DNA from: Candidatus Melainabacteria bacterium
GTDB lineage: Bacteria > Cyanobacteriota > Vampirovibrionia > Obscuribacterales > Obscuribacteraceae
DNA length: 64,000 nt
Assembly (NCBI GenBank): GCA_003151275.1
Contig: PLXC01000060.1
Coordinates: 77,098 to 141,097, forward strand
Reading direction: 5' to 3'
Positions 36,534 through 45,096 of the stretch are shown piece after piece (positions within the stretch are counted from its first letter, which is position 1; every line of letters begins with the position of its first letter). A model generated the notes under the pieces. It did no database searches and was not told where the DNA came from. It worked only from the letters and a program-made list of their open reading frames with translations. A program made the translations under genes and the position numbers.

Positions 36534-36615
36534 CTGAATTATTCTAATTTTATTTGCCGAATCGTAAGCGTGCATGCCGAAAACCGCAATAATCTAGTTA
36601 CTTCACGAGGCCTGA

Positions 36616-37257
36616 ATGTCACCTTCACCAGATAAGTCGTCGAATTGGTTCATGCGAGTTTTCGAACCGAAGACAGACTTTTTCGCTTTGCTCAACATTC
36701 AAGCATCCACCACTCTCGAAGGCATGATTGCGCTCGAGGAGTGGATAAATGAAGGTGCATTTGAACGCTGCCAGAAAGTGCGAGATTTGGAAAACGAAGC
36801 AGATGAACATAAGCTCGAACTAGAGCGCAGATTGGTCGAGTCCTTTATCACTCCGTTTGACCGCGAAGATATTTATGATCTTTCGATCAAGTTAGACGAA
36901 GTGATTAACTCAGCCAAAACTACAGCTCGCGAAATAGAAGCTCTCGAAATTCATAGTTCGGATTCGTTTCTGAAAGAAATGGCAGCTACTCTTGTCGAGG
37001 GTACGAGATGTCTAACTCAGTCCTTTTATCACCTTCAATCAAATCCTGTTGAAGCGGCTAATCAGGCTACTCTCGCCCGCAAATCCGAAAACCGATTTGC
37101 GAAAACCTATCGTGTTGCTATGAAATCACTTTTCACTCTTGATGATTTTAAGACATTGCTTAAAACGCGCGAGGTTTATAGCTGTATGGTCGCAGCTGCT
37201 GGAAAAATCGATGTGGTTGGTGAGAAACTAGTGCATGTGATCGTCAAAATCAGCTGA
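36616..37257 (+). CDS. DUF47 (PhoU-like) protein, partner of PiT
   Basis: 213 residues, all-helical, with acidic/basic heptads typical of the DUF47/PhoU-like fold (MIALEEWINEGAFERCQKVRDLENEADEHK and EDIYDLSIKLDEVINSAKT, where acidic motifs bind metal). DUF47 proteins are nearly always encoded immediately before a PiT phosphate transporter and are thought to control it. Here the PiT start is 18 bases downstream. The start ATG has ACGAGG upstream. Confidence 0.92.
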   Translation: MSPSPDKSSNWFMRVFEPKTDFFALLNIQASTTLEGMIALEEWINEGAFERCQKVRDLENEADEHKLELERRLVESFITPFDREDIYDLSIKLDEVINSAKTTAREIEALEIHSSDSFLKEMAATLVEGTRCLTQSFYHLQSNPVEAANQATLARKSENRFAKTYRVAMKSLFTLDDFKTLLKTREVYSCMVAAAGKIDVVGEKLVHVIVKIS

Positions 37258-37274
37258 CCAGCGGGGGATGATGC

Positions 37275-38324
37275 TTGTCGATTCTAGCTCTGACGATTCT
37301 GGTTTTCGTCCTTAGTCTGATTTTTACGTACACGAACGGCTTCCAAGACGGCAGTTCTGTAGCCGCAGGTGCAATAGCGTCGAGAGCGCTATCACGATTA
37401 CAAACAATTATTCTTGTGGCAATTTGCGAATTTCTGGGCGCTCTGTTTGGCGGATCCGCAGTTTCGCACACAATCCAATCCATCACCAATTGGCCGCATG
37501 TGCCCAGCCTTTTGCCTGTTTTGGCATCAGGTTTGTTTGCCGCCATTCTCTGGAACTACATCACTAAGATCTGTCGTTTTCCATCAAGCTCCACTCACGC
37601 TCTTGTCGGTGGCATCCTCGGTGCTGTCTTCGCAGGTAGTGGCGGACTGCAACATATTGTTTGGGGAGATCCGGATCACGTTCTTCATTCCACAGGCATA
37701 TGGAAAGTGGTTTTCAGCCTGTTGTTATCACCGTTGATTGGATTTATAGCTGGCTATCTTGTTTTATACATAACAATATTTTGTTTGCTGCGTGCGTCAT
37801 CGCGTGCGAACAAAACTTTGAAGCACTTGCAAGTGCCAACCACAGCTGTACTGGCTTTCGCACACGGAGCAAATGATACTCAAAAAGCCATGGGGATTCT
37901 GGTTCTAACTTTAAACGCTGGTGGGTTTATGACCGGCGACGATATACCACTGTGGGTGCGAGTGCTGACCGGCTCAGCCATGGCCGTAGGTGTTGCTTCA
38001 TTGGCTCCGGGCATTGTCAAACGTGTAGGTTTAGGAATTTACAGGCTGAGGCCATTGCACGGTTTTGTTACTGAATTTGCATCAGCGGGTGTTGTACTTG
38101 CTGGCTCGATTACAGGAGGGCCCGTGTCGGCGTCGCAAGTGATTGCTTCTGCCGTGATGGGACTGGGAACTGCTCAGAGAAGAAAAGGCGTGCACTGGTT
38201 GGTGGCAAGGGATATGTTGATCGCTTGGTTCCTAACGATTCCCTGTTCAGCACTGCTGGCCTGCGTGTTGCACATAGCGATCTTTCAATGGCTGAACAGA
38301 TTTATCGCCAATGTGGGATCTTGA
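37275..38324 (+). CDS. pit: PiT-family inorganic phosphate transporter
   Basis: 349 residues, TTG start at 37275 preceded by GCGGGGGATGATGC. About ten membrane segments. Signature sequences of the PiT/Pit family are present in duplicate: FTYTNGFQDGSSVAAGAIASRALS near the N-terminus and FAHGANDTQKAMGIL in the second half, and SSSTHALVGGILGAV. Low-affinity phosphate (as metal-phosphate) import driven by protons or sodium is the usual role. It lies directly downstream of the DUF47 gene and is probably translated with it. Confidence 0.95.
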   Translation: MSILALTILVFVLSLIFTYTNGFQDGSSVAAGAIASRALSRLQTIILVAICEFLGALFGGSAVSHTIQSITNWPHVPSLLPVLASGLFAAILWNYITKICRFPSSSTHALVGGILGAVFAGSGGLQHIVWGDPDHVLHSTGIWKVVFSLLLSPLIGFIAGYLVLYITIFCLLRASSRANKTLKHLQVPTTAVLAFAHGANDTQKAMGILVLTLNAGGFMTGDDIPLWVRVLTGSAMAVGVASLAPGIVKRVGLGIYRLRPLHGFVTEFASAGVVLAGSITGGPVSASQVIASAVMGLGTAQRRKGVHWLVARDMLIAWFLTIPCSALLACVLHIAIFQWLNRFIANVGS

Positions 38325-38364
38325 TTCAAGACTTATCTAAATTGTGAACTAGGGGAGGATTGTA

Positions 38365-38619
38365 ATGGCGCATGATGTCTACGACAAGCTTGAAGAAGTA
38401 CTATCCAGGGAGGATTTGGTGGATTACATAAACACTCTGTCGGAGGATTTTCGTAATTGCCCGGATGATTGGGAGCAAGGAACTCTGAGTGACTATTTTG
38501 AGGCAATGGCAGCTTGGTTGGAATCAAATATGGGTGGGTCTGTGTCTGTGCCTGAATTTGAGTCCACCACGTGGAAATTCATCGCGAAATTGCTGTTCAT
38601 TCCAAAAATTTACGAATAA
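38365..38619 (+). CDS. small acidic protein (DUF7660-like)
   Basis: 84 residues, ATG preceded by GGGGAGGATTGTA. The pattern FRNCPDDWEQGTLSDYFEAMAAWLE resembles the DUF7660 group of small acidic proteins, often encoded near toxins or immunity loci elsewhere; no such neighbour is seen here. It lies 41 bases after the phosphate transporter on the same strand. Function unknown. Confidence 0.75.
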   Translation: MAHDVYDKLEEVLSREDLVDYINTLSEDFRNCPDDWEQGTLSDYFEAMAAWLESNMGGSVSVPEFESTTWKFIAKLLFIPKIYE

Positions 38620-38667
38620 AATTCGGTGTCTGTGTTTATTCTGACTGATCACGTTCAAATTCTGTTC

Positions 38668-38697
38668 GGTGCCGGCAAGGATGCCGGCGCTCCCAGG
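38668..38697 (+). repeat. family-B repeat, single copy
   Basis: GGTGCCGGCAAGGATGCCGG followed by CGCTCCCAGG, an almost exact match to the unit in the 35735-35845 cluster, here between two convergent genes. Confidence 0.75.
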
Positions 38698-38724
38698 CTT
38701 AAGGCACCATATGTGGTGCACGAC

Positions 38725-40137
38725 TTAACCGTCTTTGCGAGTTCTGCTATTGGATGGACGTTTTGCTCCTGAGCCTCCGGACCGACTCGCGCCACCGCTC
38801 GACGGCTTGCGGGCGGCTGAGCCAAAGCGTTTGGCGCCACCACTGGCTGCCGGTCTGCCTGCGCCTGAAGGTCTGCCTGCGCCTGACGGTCTGCCAGCAC
38901 CTGACGGTCTGCCAGCTCCTGATGGTCTGCCAGCACCCGACGGTCTGCCAGCGCTCGACGGTCTACCAGCACCACCTGCGGGCCGACTATAAGATCTCGT
39001 GCCATCACTCGAAGTGCTGCGACCAGCTGACGAAGAACTGCGGGTACGTGGAGCGCCTGATGCTCCTTCACCCGAAGGACGTCGTCCATAAGATGAACGA
39101 CCTTCGGCGGGTTTGCCATATCTAGATTGGCCACTAGAGGTTCCATAAGAACCACCCTCGGCTGGTTTACGTCCATATCGTGACAGGGATCCACCTTCGG
39201 CGGGCTTACGTCCATAACGTGATTCGGATCCGCCTTCGGCCGGCTTGCGTCCATAACGCGACTCGTTTCCACCTTCAGTTGGCTTGCGTGGCTCGCTGCC
39301 ACCGTAGGAACGACCTTCAGTTGGCTTGCCACGATAGCCTGCTCCCGAGCTGGAAGAAGAAGCGCCTTCAGCTCGATTGTACGAACGTCCTGCACCTGCT
39401 CCGCCACCAAACCTTGAGGAGCCACCACCGGATGGTCGTCCACGATCGCCAGTTGGACGAGGTCCACGGTCTCCACTTGGGCGAGCTCCACGATCAAAAC
39501 TTGGACGCGCTCCGCGGTCTTCATCGGAACCAGCAACGAAATCTTCCTCATCAACGGGGGGTCCGAGTGTATAACTTGGGCGTGCTACTCGGTCAGTGCG
39601 TGAACGCGCAGCGGCATCACGATCAACTGGTGGGCCAAGCTTGTAGCTTGGACGTGATTCGCGATCGTCATCGGCATCTAAATCTTCTTCTTGCTCCGCG
39701 CCGTCGTCAGTTGCAGGCTGAGGACCATCACTTCTCCAGGTGCCAATTTTCTTGTCATTTTGGCTGACAAATTCACTCACATATTTTTCGGTGGCACCGA
39801 GGCGTTTGCCGTGAGCTAACAAAATGTATTTCAATGCTTCAGTCAAATATTGCCGCAAATTCATCTTTTCGGCTTGAGCTAATTCTTCAGCCAGTTCAAG
39901 CATTCGTGGACTGAGAAACAAGTTGACGTTATCTTCCTGTCTTGGTCGCTCCGCTCTCTTTCCTGCTGAATGTTCACGTGGTCGGGGTGAATCAGATGGC
40001 TGGGACGCATCGCGATCGCGTCGCACCTTGAATGCTCTTTGACTGTCGTCGGACGCTCTTTGCACGCGCGGTTTGCGTGGTTCGACCCTGTCGCTGTTGC
40101 TACTGCGTGCGCGGCTGCTGCCTTCTTTCTTATTCAT
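38725..40137 (-). CDS. disordered repeat protein with ribbon-helix-helix-like segment
   Basis: 470 residues. The first ~65 residues are Arg/Ser-rich. Residues ~70-110 (VNLFLSPRMLELAEELAQ, then NLRQYLTEALKYILL) match the strand-helix-helix pattern of ribbon-helix-helix DNA-binding proteins. The remainder (~160-470) is disordered and built of repeats: Gly-Arg-Lys-Pro-Ala-Glu-Gly-Gly units of 13 residues, then about seven Gly-Arg-Pro-Ser-Gly-Ala units encoded by 18-base repeats (about 38852-38977). The tail is very basic and Gly/Ser/Arg-rich, as in RNA-binding RGG-type proteins or condensate-forming proteins. The frame and ATG are supported by the segment before the repeats. Function unknown; nucleic-acid binding is the best inference. 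Confidence 0.78.
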   Translation of the reverse strand: MNKKEGSSRARSSNSDRVEPRKPRVQRASDDSQRAFKVRRDRDASQPSDSPRPREHSAGKRAERPRQEDNVNLFLSPRMLELAEELAQAEKMNLRQYLTEALKYILLAHGKRLGATEKYVSEFVSQNDKKIGTWRSDGPQPATDDGAEQEEDLDADDDRESRPSYKLGPPVDRDAAARSRTDRVARPSYTLGPPVDEEDFVAGSDEDRGARPSFDRGARPSGDRGPRPTGDRGRPSGGGSSRFGGGAGAGRSYNRAEGASSSSSGAGYRGKPTEGRSYGGSEPRKPTEGGNESRYGRKPAEGGSESRYGRKPAEGGSLSRYGRKPAEGGSYGTSSGQSRYGKPAEGRSSYGRRPSGEGASGAPRTRSSSSAGRSTSSDGTRSYSRPAGGAGRPSSAGRPSGAGRPSGAGRPSGAGRPSGAGRPSGAGRPAASGGAKRFGSAARKPSSGGASRSGGSGAKRPSNSRTRKDG

Positions 40138-40161
40138 TGAGCTGTGTGATCCATAAGTAGT

Positions 40162-40188
40162 GAGTATGCAAGCATACTCTATTAATAG
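40162..40188. promoter_or_regulatory. dyad-symmetric operator candidate
   Basis: GAGTATGC AA GCATACTC (40162-40179) is a perfect 8+8 inverted repeat with a two-base spacer, directly followed by the palindrome CTATTAATAG (40179-40188). It lies 25-51 bases upstream of the disordered-protein start codon, in the short gap after the PBP gene. The size and symmetry suit a dimeric regulator such as a ribbon-helix-helix protein. Confidence 0.5.
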
Positions 40189-40204
40189 GCTAAATGTCTC
40201 TGTT

Positions 40205-42307
40205 TCAGTGGCCCCATGTATACTCGGTTACACCGACAGTTCTGCGTACGGCTACACCGCCATCGGGATTGGATAGCCCATGACCGGAGAAGACACGAGC
40301 ACCGTACTTGTGAGTTGATTTGTTGTGATGCCGACTGAAAGATTTTTTCGATCCATTCTGATCGGACTCGGACTTTTTGGGATCAACGGCTGCTTGATCG
40401 TCATATTTACCAGCCAGGAATGTGCCCGGCGCAACAGGATTCCTAGCGTAATAAAGCTTGTTGTACTGACGCCACAGACGTGCCATTACTGTTCCACCAG
40501 TGACATGCTTATTAGCAATTGGTAAGTTTTGATCGTTGCCGCCCCAAACTGCTGTCACCATATCTGGTGTAAAGCCGACGAACCACAAATCCGTAGCTTT
40601 GTCAGCCGTTCCGGTTTTACCGGCCGCGGGACGATCGCCTAGCCGGGCCTGCGTACCGGTTCCGGACTTGACCACGTCTTGAAGAACGGCGACGAGCCAG
40701 GCCACTTCCTCTTCTGGAAAGACCCGATGTGAGTCGGATTCATACGATTCGAGCACCTCACCAGTCATCGTTTCGACCCGTCGCAGTGCACGGGGAGTGA
40801 TCGCAACTCCACATCTTGCAAAAGTGCCATAAGCTCCCGCCAAATCAAGCGGAGAGAGCGCTGAGCTTCCCAGAGCAGACGATATGTTAGGGGCAATCTC
40901 ACCCTTAACTCCGGCAGTTCTGGCAGTTTCGATGACGTGGTCCATACCTACCATTTGAGCAACCTTAACAGCACATACATTTCGAGATTGAGCCAGAGCC
41001 TGGCGAACAGTAATCTTGCCAAGGAATTTGCCGTCGTAGTTCTTTGGACTGTAATCGGCGCTATCAATTTGGTGCACCGTCAGCGGTGCGTCCTCAATTT
41101 CAGAATTCGGGCTCAGAGAGTGGTTCAAAAAAGCGGTCAGATAAACGAACGGCTTAAAGACAGAGCCAACTGTATGTGGGTTAGTGGCGCAGTTCCATTG
41201 CTTAGCCCAATAATCACCAGCACCACCAACGATGGCACGAACACCGCCATCCTTCACCGATATCGAAACCAAAGCCTCTTGCGTAATCCCTGCTGGAGCA
41301 CGTTTGAATTCTTGAGCCAGAACTCTTTCGCCACATTGTTGTGCGATTTGATCCATGTTCGTGAAGACCTTGAGCCCCTGCCTTCTCGCGATAGATTCAC
41401 TATAGCGAGCCTTGATCAGATCCAAAACATAACTAACGTAATACGGATAAATGGAGAATGCGTGCTGTGGCTTCGGCTCTAGCGCACTTCGAAAATTCAA
41501 AGGATAAAACTTAGCGTGCTGACCCTCAACATGAGTGATGAAACCGCAAGCAACCATGGCATCCAGAACCTGCCTCTGTCTAGACACGGCATCGGCGCGA
41601 TGTTCTGGGCTGCCGGAGGTCGACGGTGAACGAATCAGACCGGCAATGAAAGCTGATTCAGGAAGGGTAAGGTCCCAAACGTTCTTTGCAAAATATTTGA
41701 GTGCCGCTTGTTGAATTCCATTTGCACCATTGCCGAAATAAATTTCGTTCAAATACATCTGCAAAATTTCCGGCTTTGTGTAGCGTCTCTCCAGCTCAGT
41801 CGCCACTAACGCTTCGGCAATTTTTCGATCCATAGATCTGCCACTGTCAACAAAAAACAGATTTTTGACAAGCTGCTGAGTAATCGTTGATCCACCCTCT
41901 ACCACCTGATGGGCTTGAAGATTAGCCACCGCAGCTCGGATCATGCTTTTCGGATTGACTCCACTATGTTCATAAAAATGGCGATCCTCAGCAGCAAGAA
42001 CAGCTTGTTGCAAAACCAGTGGAATCTTCTTCATTGGCACAACCACACGGTTTACATCCTGCTCCACAGCACAAACTAATCGATCCTTGTAATCAAAAAT
42101 CTGAATGGTGCTATTCGGATGATAGTCTTTTAGAAAGGCGAGATCCGGTACCTGGTGCAGATCTACGCAAACCAATATAGCCAGCACCGCAGCGATGACG
42201 GTGAGGATCAAAACTGAGAATCCGACTGCTAGACTAACGATGCGAAAGATGTACGCGATTCCATCTCGCGTGCTAACAAGCAAATTTGTTTTTCTAAGAT
42301 CGGGCAT
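40205..42307 (-). CDS. class A penicillin-binding protein (PBP1A-type)
   Basis: 700 residues from the ATG at 42307, which has GAAAGG seven bases upstream; the frame remains open to 42394. One N-terminal membrane anchor (IVSLAVGFSVLILTVIAAVLAILVCVDL). The glycosyltransferase domain shows AAEDRHFYEHSGV and GGSTITQQLVKNL. The transpeptidase domain has the acyl-serine motif SVFK, SRN for SxN and KTGTA for KTG. It polymerises and cross-links peptidoglycan at the outer face of the inner membrane. The C-terminal ~60 residues are Ser/Lys/His-rich. Stand-alone gene. Confidence 0.95.
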   Translation of the reverse strand: MPDLRKTNLLVSTRDGIAYIFRIVSLAVGFSVLILTVIAAVLAILVCVDLHQVPDLAFLKDYHPNSTIQIFDYKDRLVCAVEQDVNRVVVPMKKIPLVLQQAVLAAEDRHFYEHSGVNPKSMIRAAVANLQAHQVVEGGSTITQQLVKNLFFVDSGRSMDRKIAEALVATELERRYTKPEILQMYLNEIYFGNGANGIQQAALKYFAKNVWDLTLPESAFIAGLIRSPSTSGSPEHRADAVSRQRQVLDAMVACGFITHVEGQHAKFYPLNFRSALEPKPQHAFSIYPYYVSYVLDLIKARYSESIARRQGLKVFTNMDQIAQQCGERVLAQEFKRAPAGITQEALVSISVKDGGVRAIVGGAGDYWAKQWNCATNPHTVGSVFKPFVYLTAFLNHSLSPNSEIEDAPLTVHQIDSADYSPKNYDGKFLGKITVRQALAQSRNVCAVKVAQMVGMDHVIETARTAGVKGEIAPNISSALGSSALSPLDLAGAYGTFARCGVAITPRALRRVETMTGEVLESYESDSHRVFPEEEVAWLVAVLQDVVKSGTGTQARLGDRPAAGKTGTADKATDLWFVGFTPDMVTAVWGGNDQNLPIANKHVTGGTVMARLWRQYNKLYYARNPVAPGTFLAGKYDDQAAVDPKKSESDQNGSKKSFSRHHNKSTHKYGARVFSGHGLSNPDGGVAVRRTVGVTEYTWGH

Positions 42308-42477
42308 GCAGAAGCCTTTCGCACAACCATATAGCATCTTAGGATAGTTTATCCGAAGACCGATGATCCGCGGGTTAGCCCTACCGATGCGCAAGTGCTG
42401 AACTGACTCGGTAGTCCAAGACTTAGCAACGCTGAAGTCGAACTGTTGCTGTTACGTGTTGCCGGATTAGGTATGCG

Positions 42478-42612
42478 TTAGTGACTAGCTGGATATATCC
42501 AAGGCGCGTCATAAGTTTGAACCGGTGTTCTGTGCATCCAGGTGGGCGAAAAGGCAATCAGCAACCCAAGCATTACTCCAAGGTATAGGCTTCTCATCGG
42601 CGGGTTTTGCAT
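42478..42612 (-). CDS. small exported or membrane peptide
   Basis: 44 residues, below usual thresholds. The ATG at 42612 is preceded by GGAG with six bases of spacing. It reads MQNPPMRSLYLGVMLGLLIA, then a short hydrophilic tail ending IYPASH. The hydrophobic core suggests a membrane or secreted small protein. It lies on the minus strand between the pyrophosphatase terminator and the PBP gene. Unknown function. Confidence 0.55.
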   Translation of the reverse strand: MQNPPMRSLYLGVMLGLLIAFSPTWMHRTPVQTYDAPWIYPASH

Positions 42613-42742
42613 GACATTCTCCAGCGTGGCGCTGACCAACTAATGACACGATTCTGAAGGTTATGTTCCCCTGGCTTAGATCTACCAACCATTCTTGACA
42701 TCAAAAAAATAAAGCCTGGCGACGCAAACGTGCACAGGCTCG

Positions 42743-42764
42743 AAAAAACAAACCGCTGACGGTT
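42743..42764 (-). terminator. hairpin after hppA
   Basis: On the minus strand AACCG-TCAG-CGGTT is followed by TGTTTTTTC, a short intrinsic-terminator-like element 13 bases past the pyrophosphatase stop. Confidence 0.6.
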
Positions 42765-42776
42765 GATTTTTCAGTT

Positions 42777-44858
42777 TTATGGACTGGTGGAACTGTGCAC
42801 TAATACAGAGATCAGTAGAAGGGAAACGATGTTCAAAATCTTGATCATCGGATTGATAGCAGGTCCAGCAGTATCCTTGTATGGGTCGCCAACGGTATCG
42901 CCTGTGACAGCCGCTTTGTGCGCTTCTGAACCTTTGCCACCGTGATTCCCTTCTTCGATATACTTCTTTGCATTGTCCCATGCACCACCGCCTGAAGTCA
43001 TTGAGACTGCGACGAAGATACCGGTGACGATTGAACCCACAAGCACACCACCCAGCATTTTTGCGGCTGCGTACTCACCAGGCAAAGCGTTGTTCAGATA
43101 GAAATAGCCAAGCGCTGCAATTGCAACCGGAGTGAGAACTGGAATCAGTGCAGGCACAATCATCAATTTGATCGCGGCTGTAGTGACGATGTCCACACAT
43201 TTTGCATAGTCCGGCTTACCGGTGCCTTCCATGATGCCTGGAATCTCTCTGAACTGTCGGCGAACTTCTTCAACAACCAATCCACCTGCATAACCAACGG
43301 CTTCCATTGCCATGGCGGCAAAGAGAAACGGAATCAAACCGCCGAGGAACAGTCCAGCCAACACATAAGGACTGGAAAGGTCGAAGGTGAGGCTGGCAGC
43401 TGGATTGATTTTATGAATTGCACCTTGCAATTCTGTCGTGTATGAACTGAAGAGAACAATTGCCGCAAGACCGGCTGAGCCAATCGCATAGCCCTTGGTA
43501 ACAGCCTTGGTGGTGTTACCCACAGCGTCCAGAGGATCGGTGACCTCGCGTACTTCTTTTGGCATGTCGGCCATTTCGGCGATACCACCGGCGTTATCAG
43601 TAATTGGACCGTATGAGTCAATTGCAACGATAATGCCGGACATGCTCAACATGGCCATCGCGGCAAGCGCGACACCGAAAATTCCAGCGAAGCCATAAGA
43701 GGCAAGAATACCTACGACGATCACAATCACGGGCAGTGCTGTTGATCGCATAGACACTGCCAATCCGGCAATGATGTTTGTGGCGTGACCGGTTTCAGAC
43801 GCTTTGGCAATCCCGCGCACCGGACCATAAGCTGTTGAAGTGTAGTATTCCGTAATCCAAACAATCAAACCAGTCACAACCAGTCCAACCATCGAGGCCA
43901 GGAAGTAATCCAATGGCTCGCGGTTGAGACCGCTCATCATCAAGTTTGTGAAGTAATAGAAACCGCCCGCGGCGAGCACACCGGCTACGATCAGTCCTTT
44001 GTACAAAGCGCCCATGATGTTTTTGCTGCCACCGAGGCGGACAAAAAATGTACCTATGATAGAGGCGATGATCGACACCGCCCCTAGTACCAGTGGATAG
44101 AGAAGAATTTCTGGTCTTGTGCCAATCACGGTGATGAATGTTTCATGAGCGAGCAACATGGTGGCAATGGCGGTGACTGCATAAGTTTCAAACAAGTCAG
44201 CAGCCATACCGGCGCAGTCGCCAACGTTGTCGCCGACGTTGTCGGCAATGACGGCTGGGTTTCTCGGGTCATCTTCAGGAATGCCGGCTTCGACTTTCCC
44301 AACCAAGTCTGCGCCTACGTCTGCAGCCTTCGTGTAAATGCCACCACCCAGTCTAGCGAAGACTGAGATAAGACTGGCACCGAAGCCCAATCCAATCAAA
44401 GCTTGCACATCTTTGGTGAAGTAATAGAAGCCTGAGACACCGAGTAGTCCCAAGCCGACGACTAGTAATCCTGTCACAGAGCCTCCGCGAAAGGCAACGC
44501 CCAACGCTTTTTCGAGACCTTCACGAGCTGCCTCTGCTGTTCTCACGTTCGCTCTTACAGATACGAACATGCCGACATAGCCTGCCAATGAACTAAGCAA
44601 GGCACCAACCACGAAACCAATCGCGGTAGTAACGTTGATTGCAAGTCCGATAATAATTGCCAGGACAATGCCCACACCGGCGATTGTCGTGTACTGACGG
44701 TTCATGTAAGCGCTGGCGCCTTCTTGAATGGCCGTGGCGATTTCAACCATGCGCGGGTTGCCAGGGCTCAGCTTTAGAACGCTCCAACTGGCGAGAATAC
44801 CGTAAATAATTGCACCTGCAGCGCAGGCAAATACTAAAGGGAAACCAGCTTCGTTCAT
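42777..44858 (-). CDS. hppA: membrane-bound proton-translocating pyrophosphatase
   Basis: 693 residues with about 16 membrane helices. HppA hydrolyses cytoplasmic pyrophosphate and pumps protons (or sodium in some types) outward. The substrate motifs [21 protein letters not shown] and GDNVGDCAG are intact, as is the C-terminal acidic motif ([16 protein letters not shown]). At the subtype position the sequence [10 protein letters not shown] has Lys, which marks the K+-independent proton-pumping class (K+-dependent enzymes have Ala there). Together with the phosphate transporter and glycan genes it suggests energy recovery from biosynthetic pyrophosphate. Confidence 0.97.
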   Translation of the reverse strand: MNEAGFPLVFACAAGAIIYGILASWSVLKLSPGNPRMVEIATAIQEGASAYMNRQYTTIAGVGIVLAIIIGLAINVTTAIGFVVGALLSSLAGYVGMFVSVRANVRTAEAAREGLEKALGVAFRGGSVTGLLVVGLGLLGVSGFYYFTKDVQALIGLGFGASLISVFARLGGGIYTKAADVGADLVGKVEAGIPEDDPRNPAVIADNVGDNVGDCAGMAADLFETYAVTAIATMLLAHETFITVIGTRPEILLYPLVLGAVSIIASIIGTFFVRLGGSKNIMGALYKGLIVAGVLAAGGFYYFTNLMMSGLNREPLDYFLASMVGLVVTGLIVWITEYYTSTAYGPVRGIAKASETGHATNIIAGLAVSMRSTALPVIVIVVGILASYGFAGIFGVALAAMAMLSMSGIIVAIDSYGPITDNAGGIAEMADMPKEVREVTDPLDAVGNTTKAVTKGYAIGSAGLAAIVLFSSYTTELQGAIHKINPAASLTFDLSSPYVLAGLFLGGLIPFLFAAMAMEAVGYAGGLVVEEVRRQFREIPGIMEGTGKPDYAKCVDIVTTAAIKLMIVPALIPVLTPVAIAALGYFYLNNALPGEYAAAKMLGGVLVGSIVTGIFVAVSMTSGGGAWDNAKKYIEEGNHGGKGSEAHKAAVTGDTVGDPYKDTAGPAINPMIKILNIVSLLLISVLVHSSTSP

Positions 44859-45096
44859 GCCAAATAACTCCCGAAAAACTACGCCACGAGTTAGCCGTAA
44901 ACCAACACTTGGTAAGCGATGGGGGCTGAAAACACGCAGCTAAGAGTATCAGCTTACTAATAGAGATAACAGAATCTGAATTTTATTTACGCCTCATATG
45001 TGGTGGCAGTGGATATCAAGAGCATATACACGGCAAGCGAAGATGGGCTGCTGGCGTGTTAAAATTGGGATCTCACGGGAAAGTTAAGGTGGCTTC

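Noticed and set aside
38655..39554. 299-codon minus-strand frame and several long plus-strand frames within the disordered repeat gene
   Set aside because: The 18- and 39-base repeats keep other frames open by chance; only the frame of 38725-40137 has a sensible ordered N-terminus.
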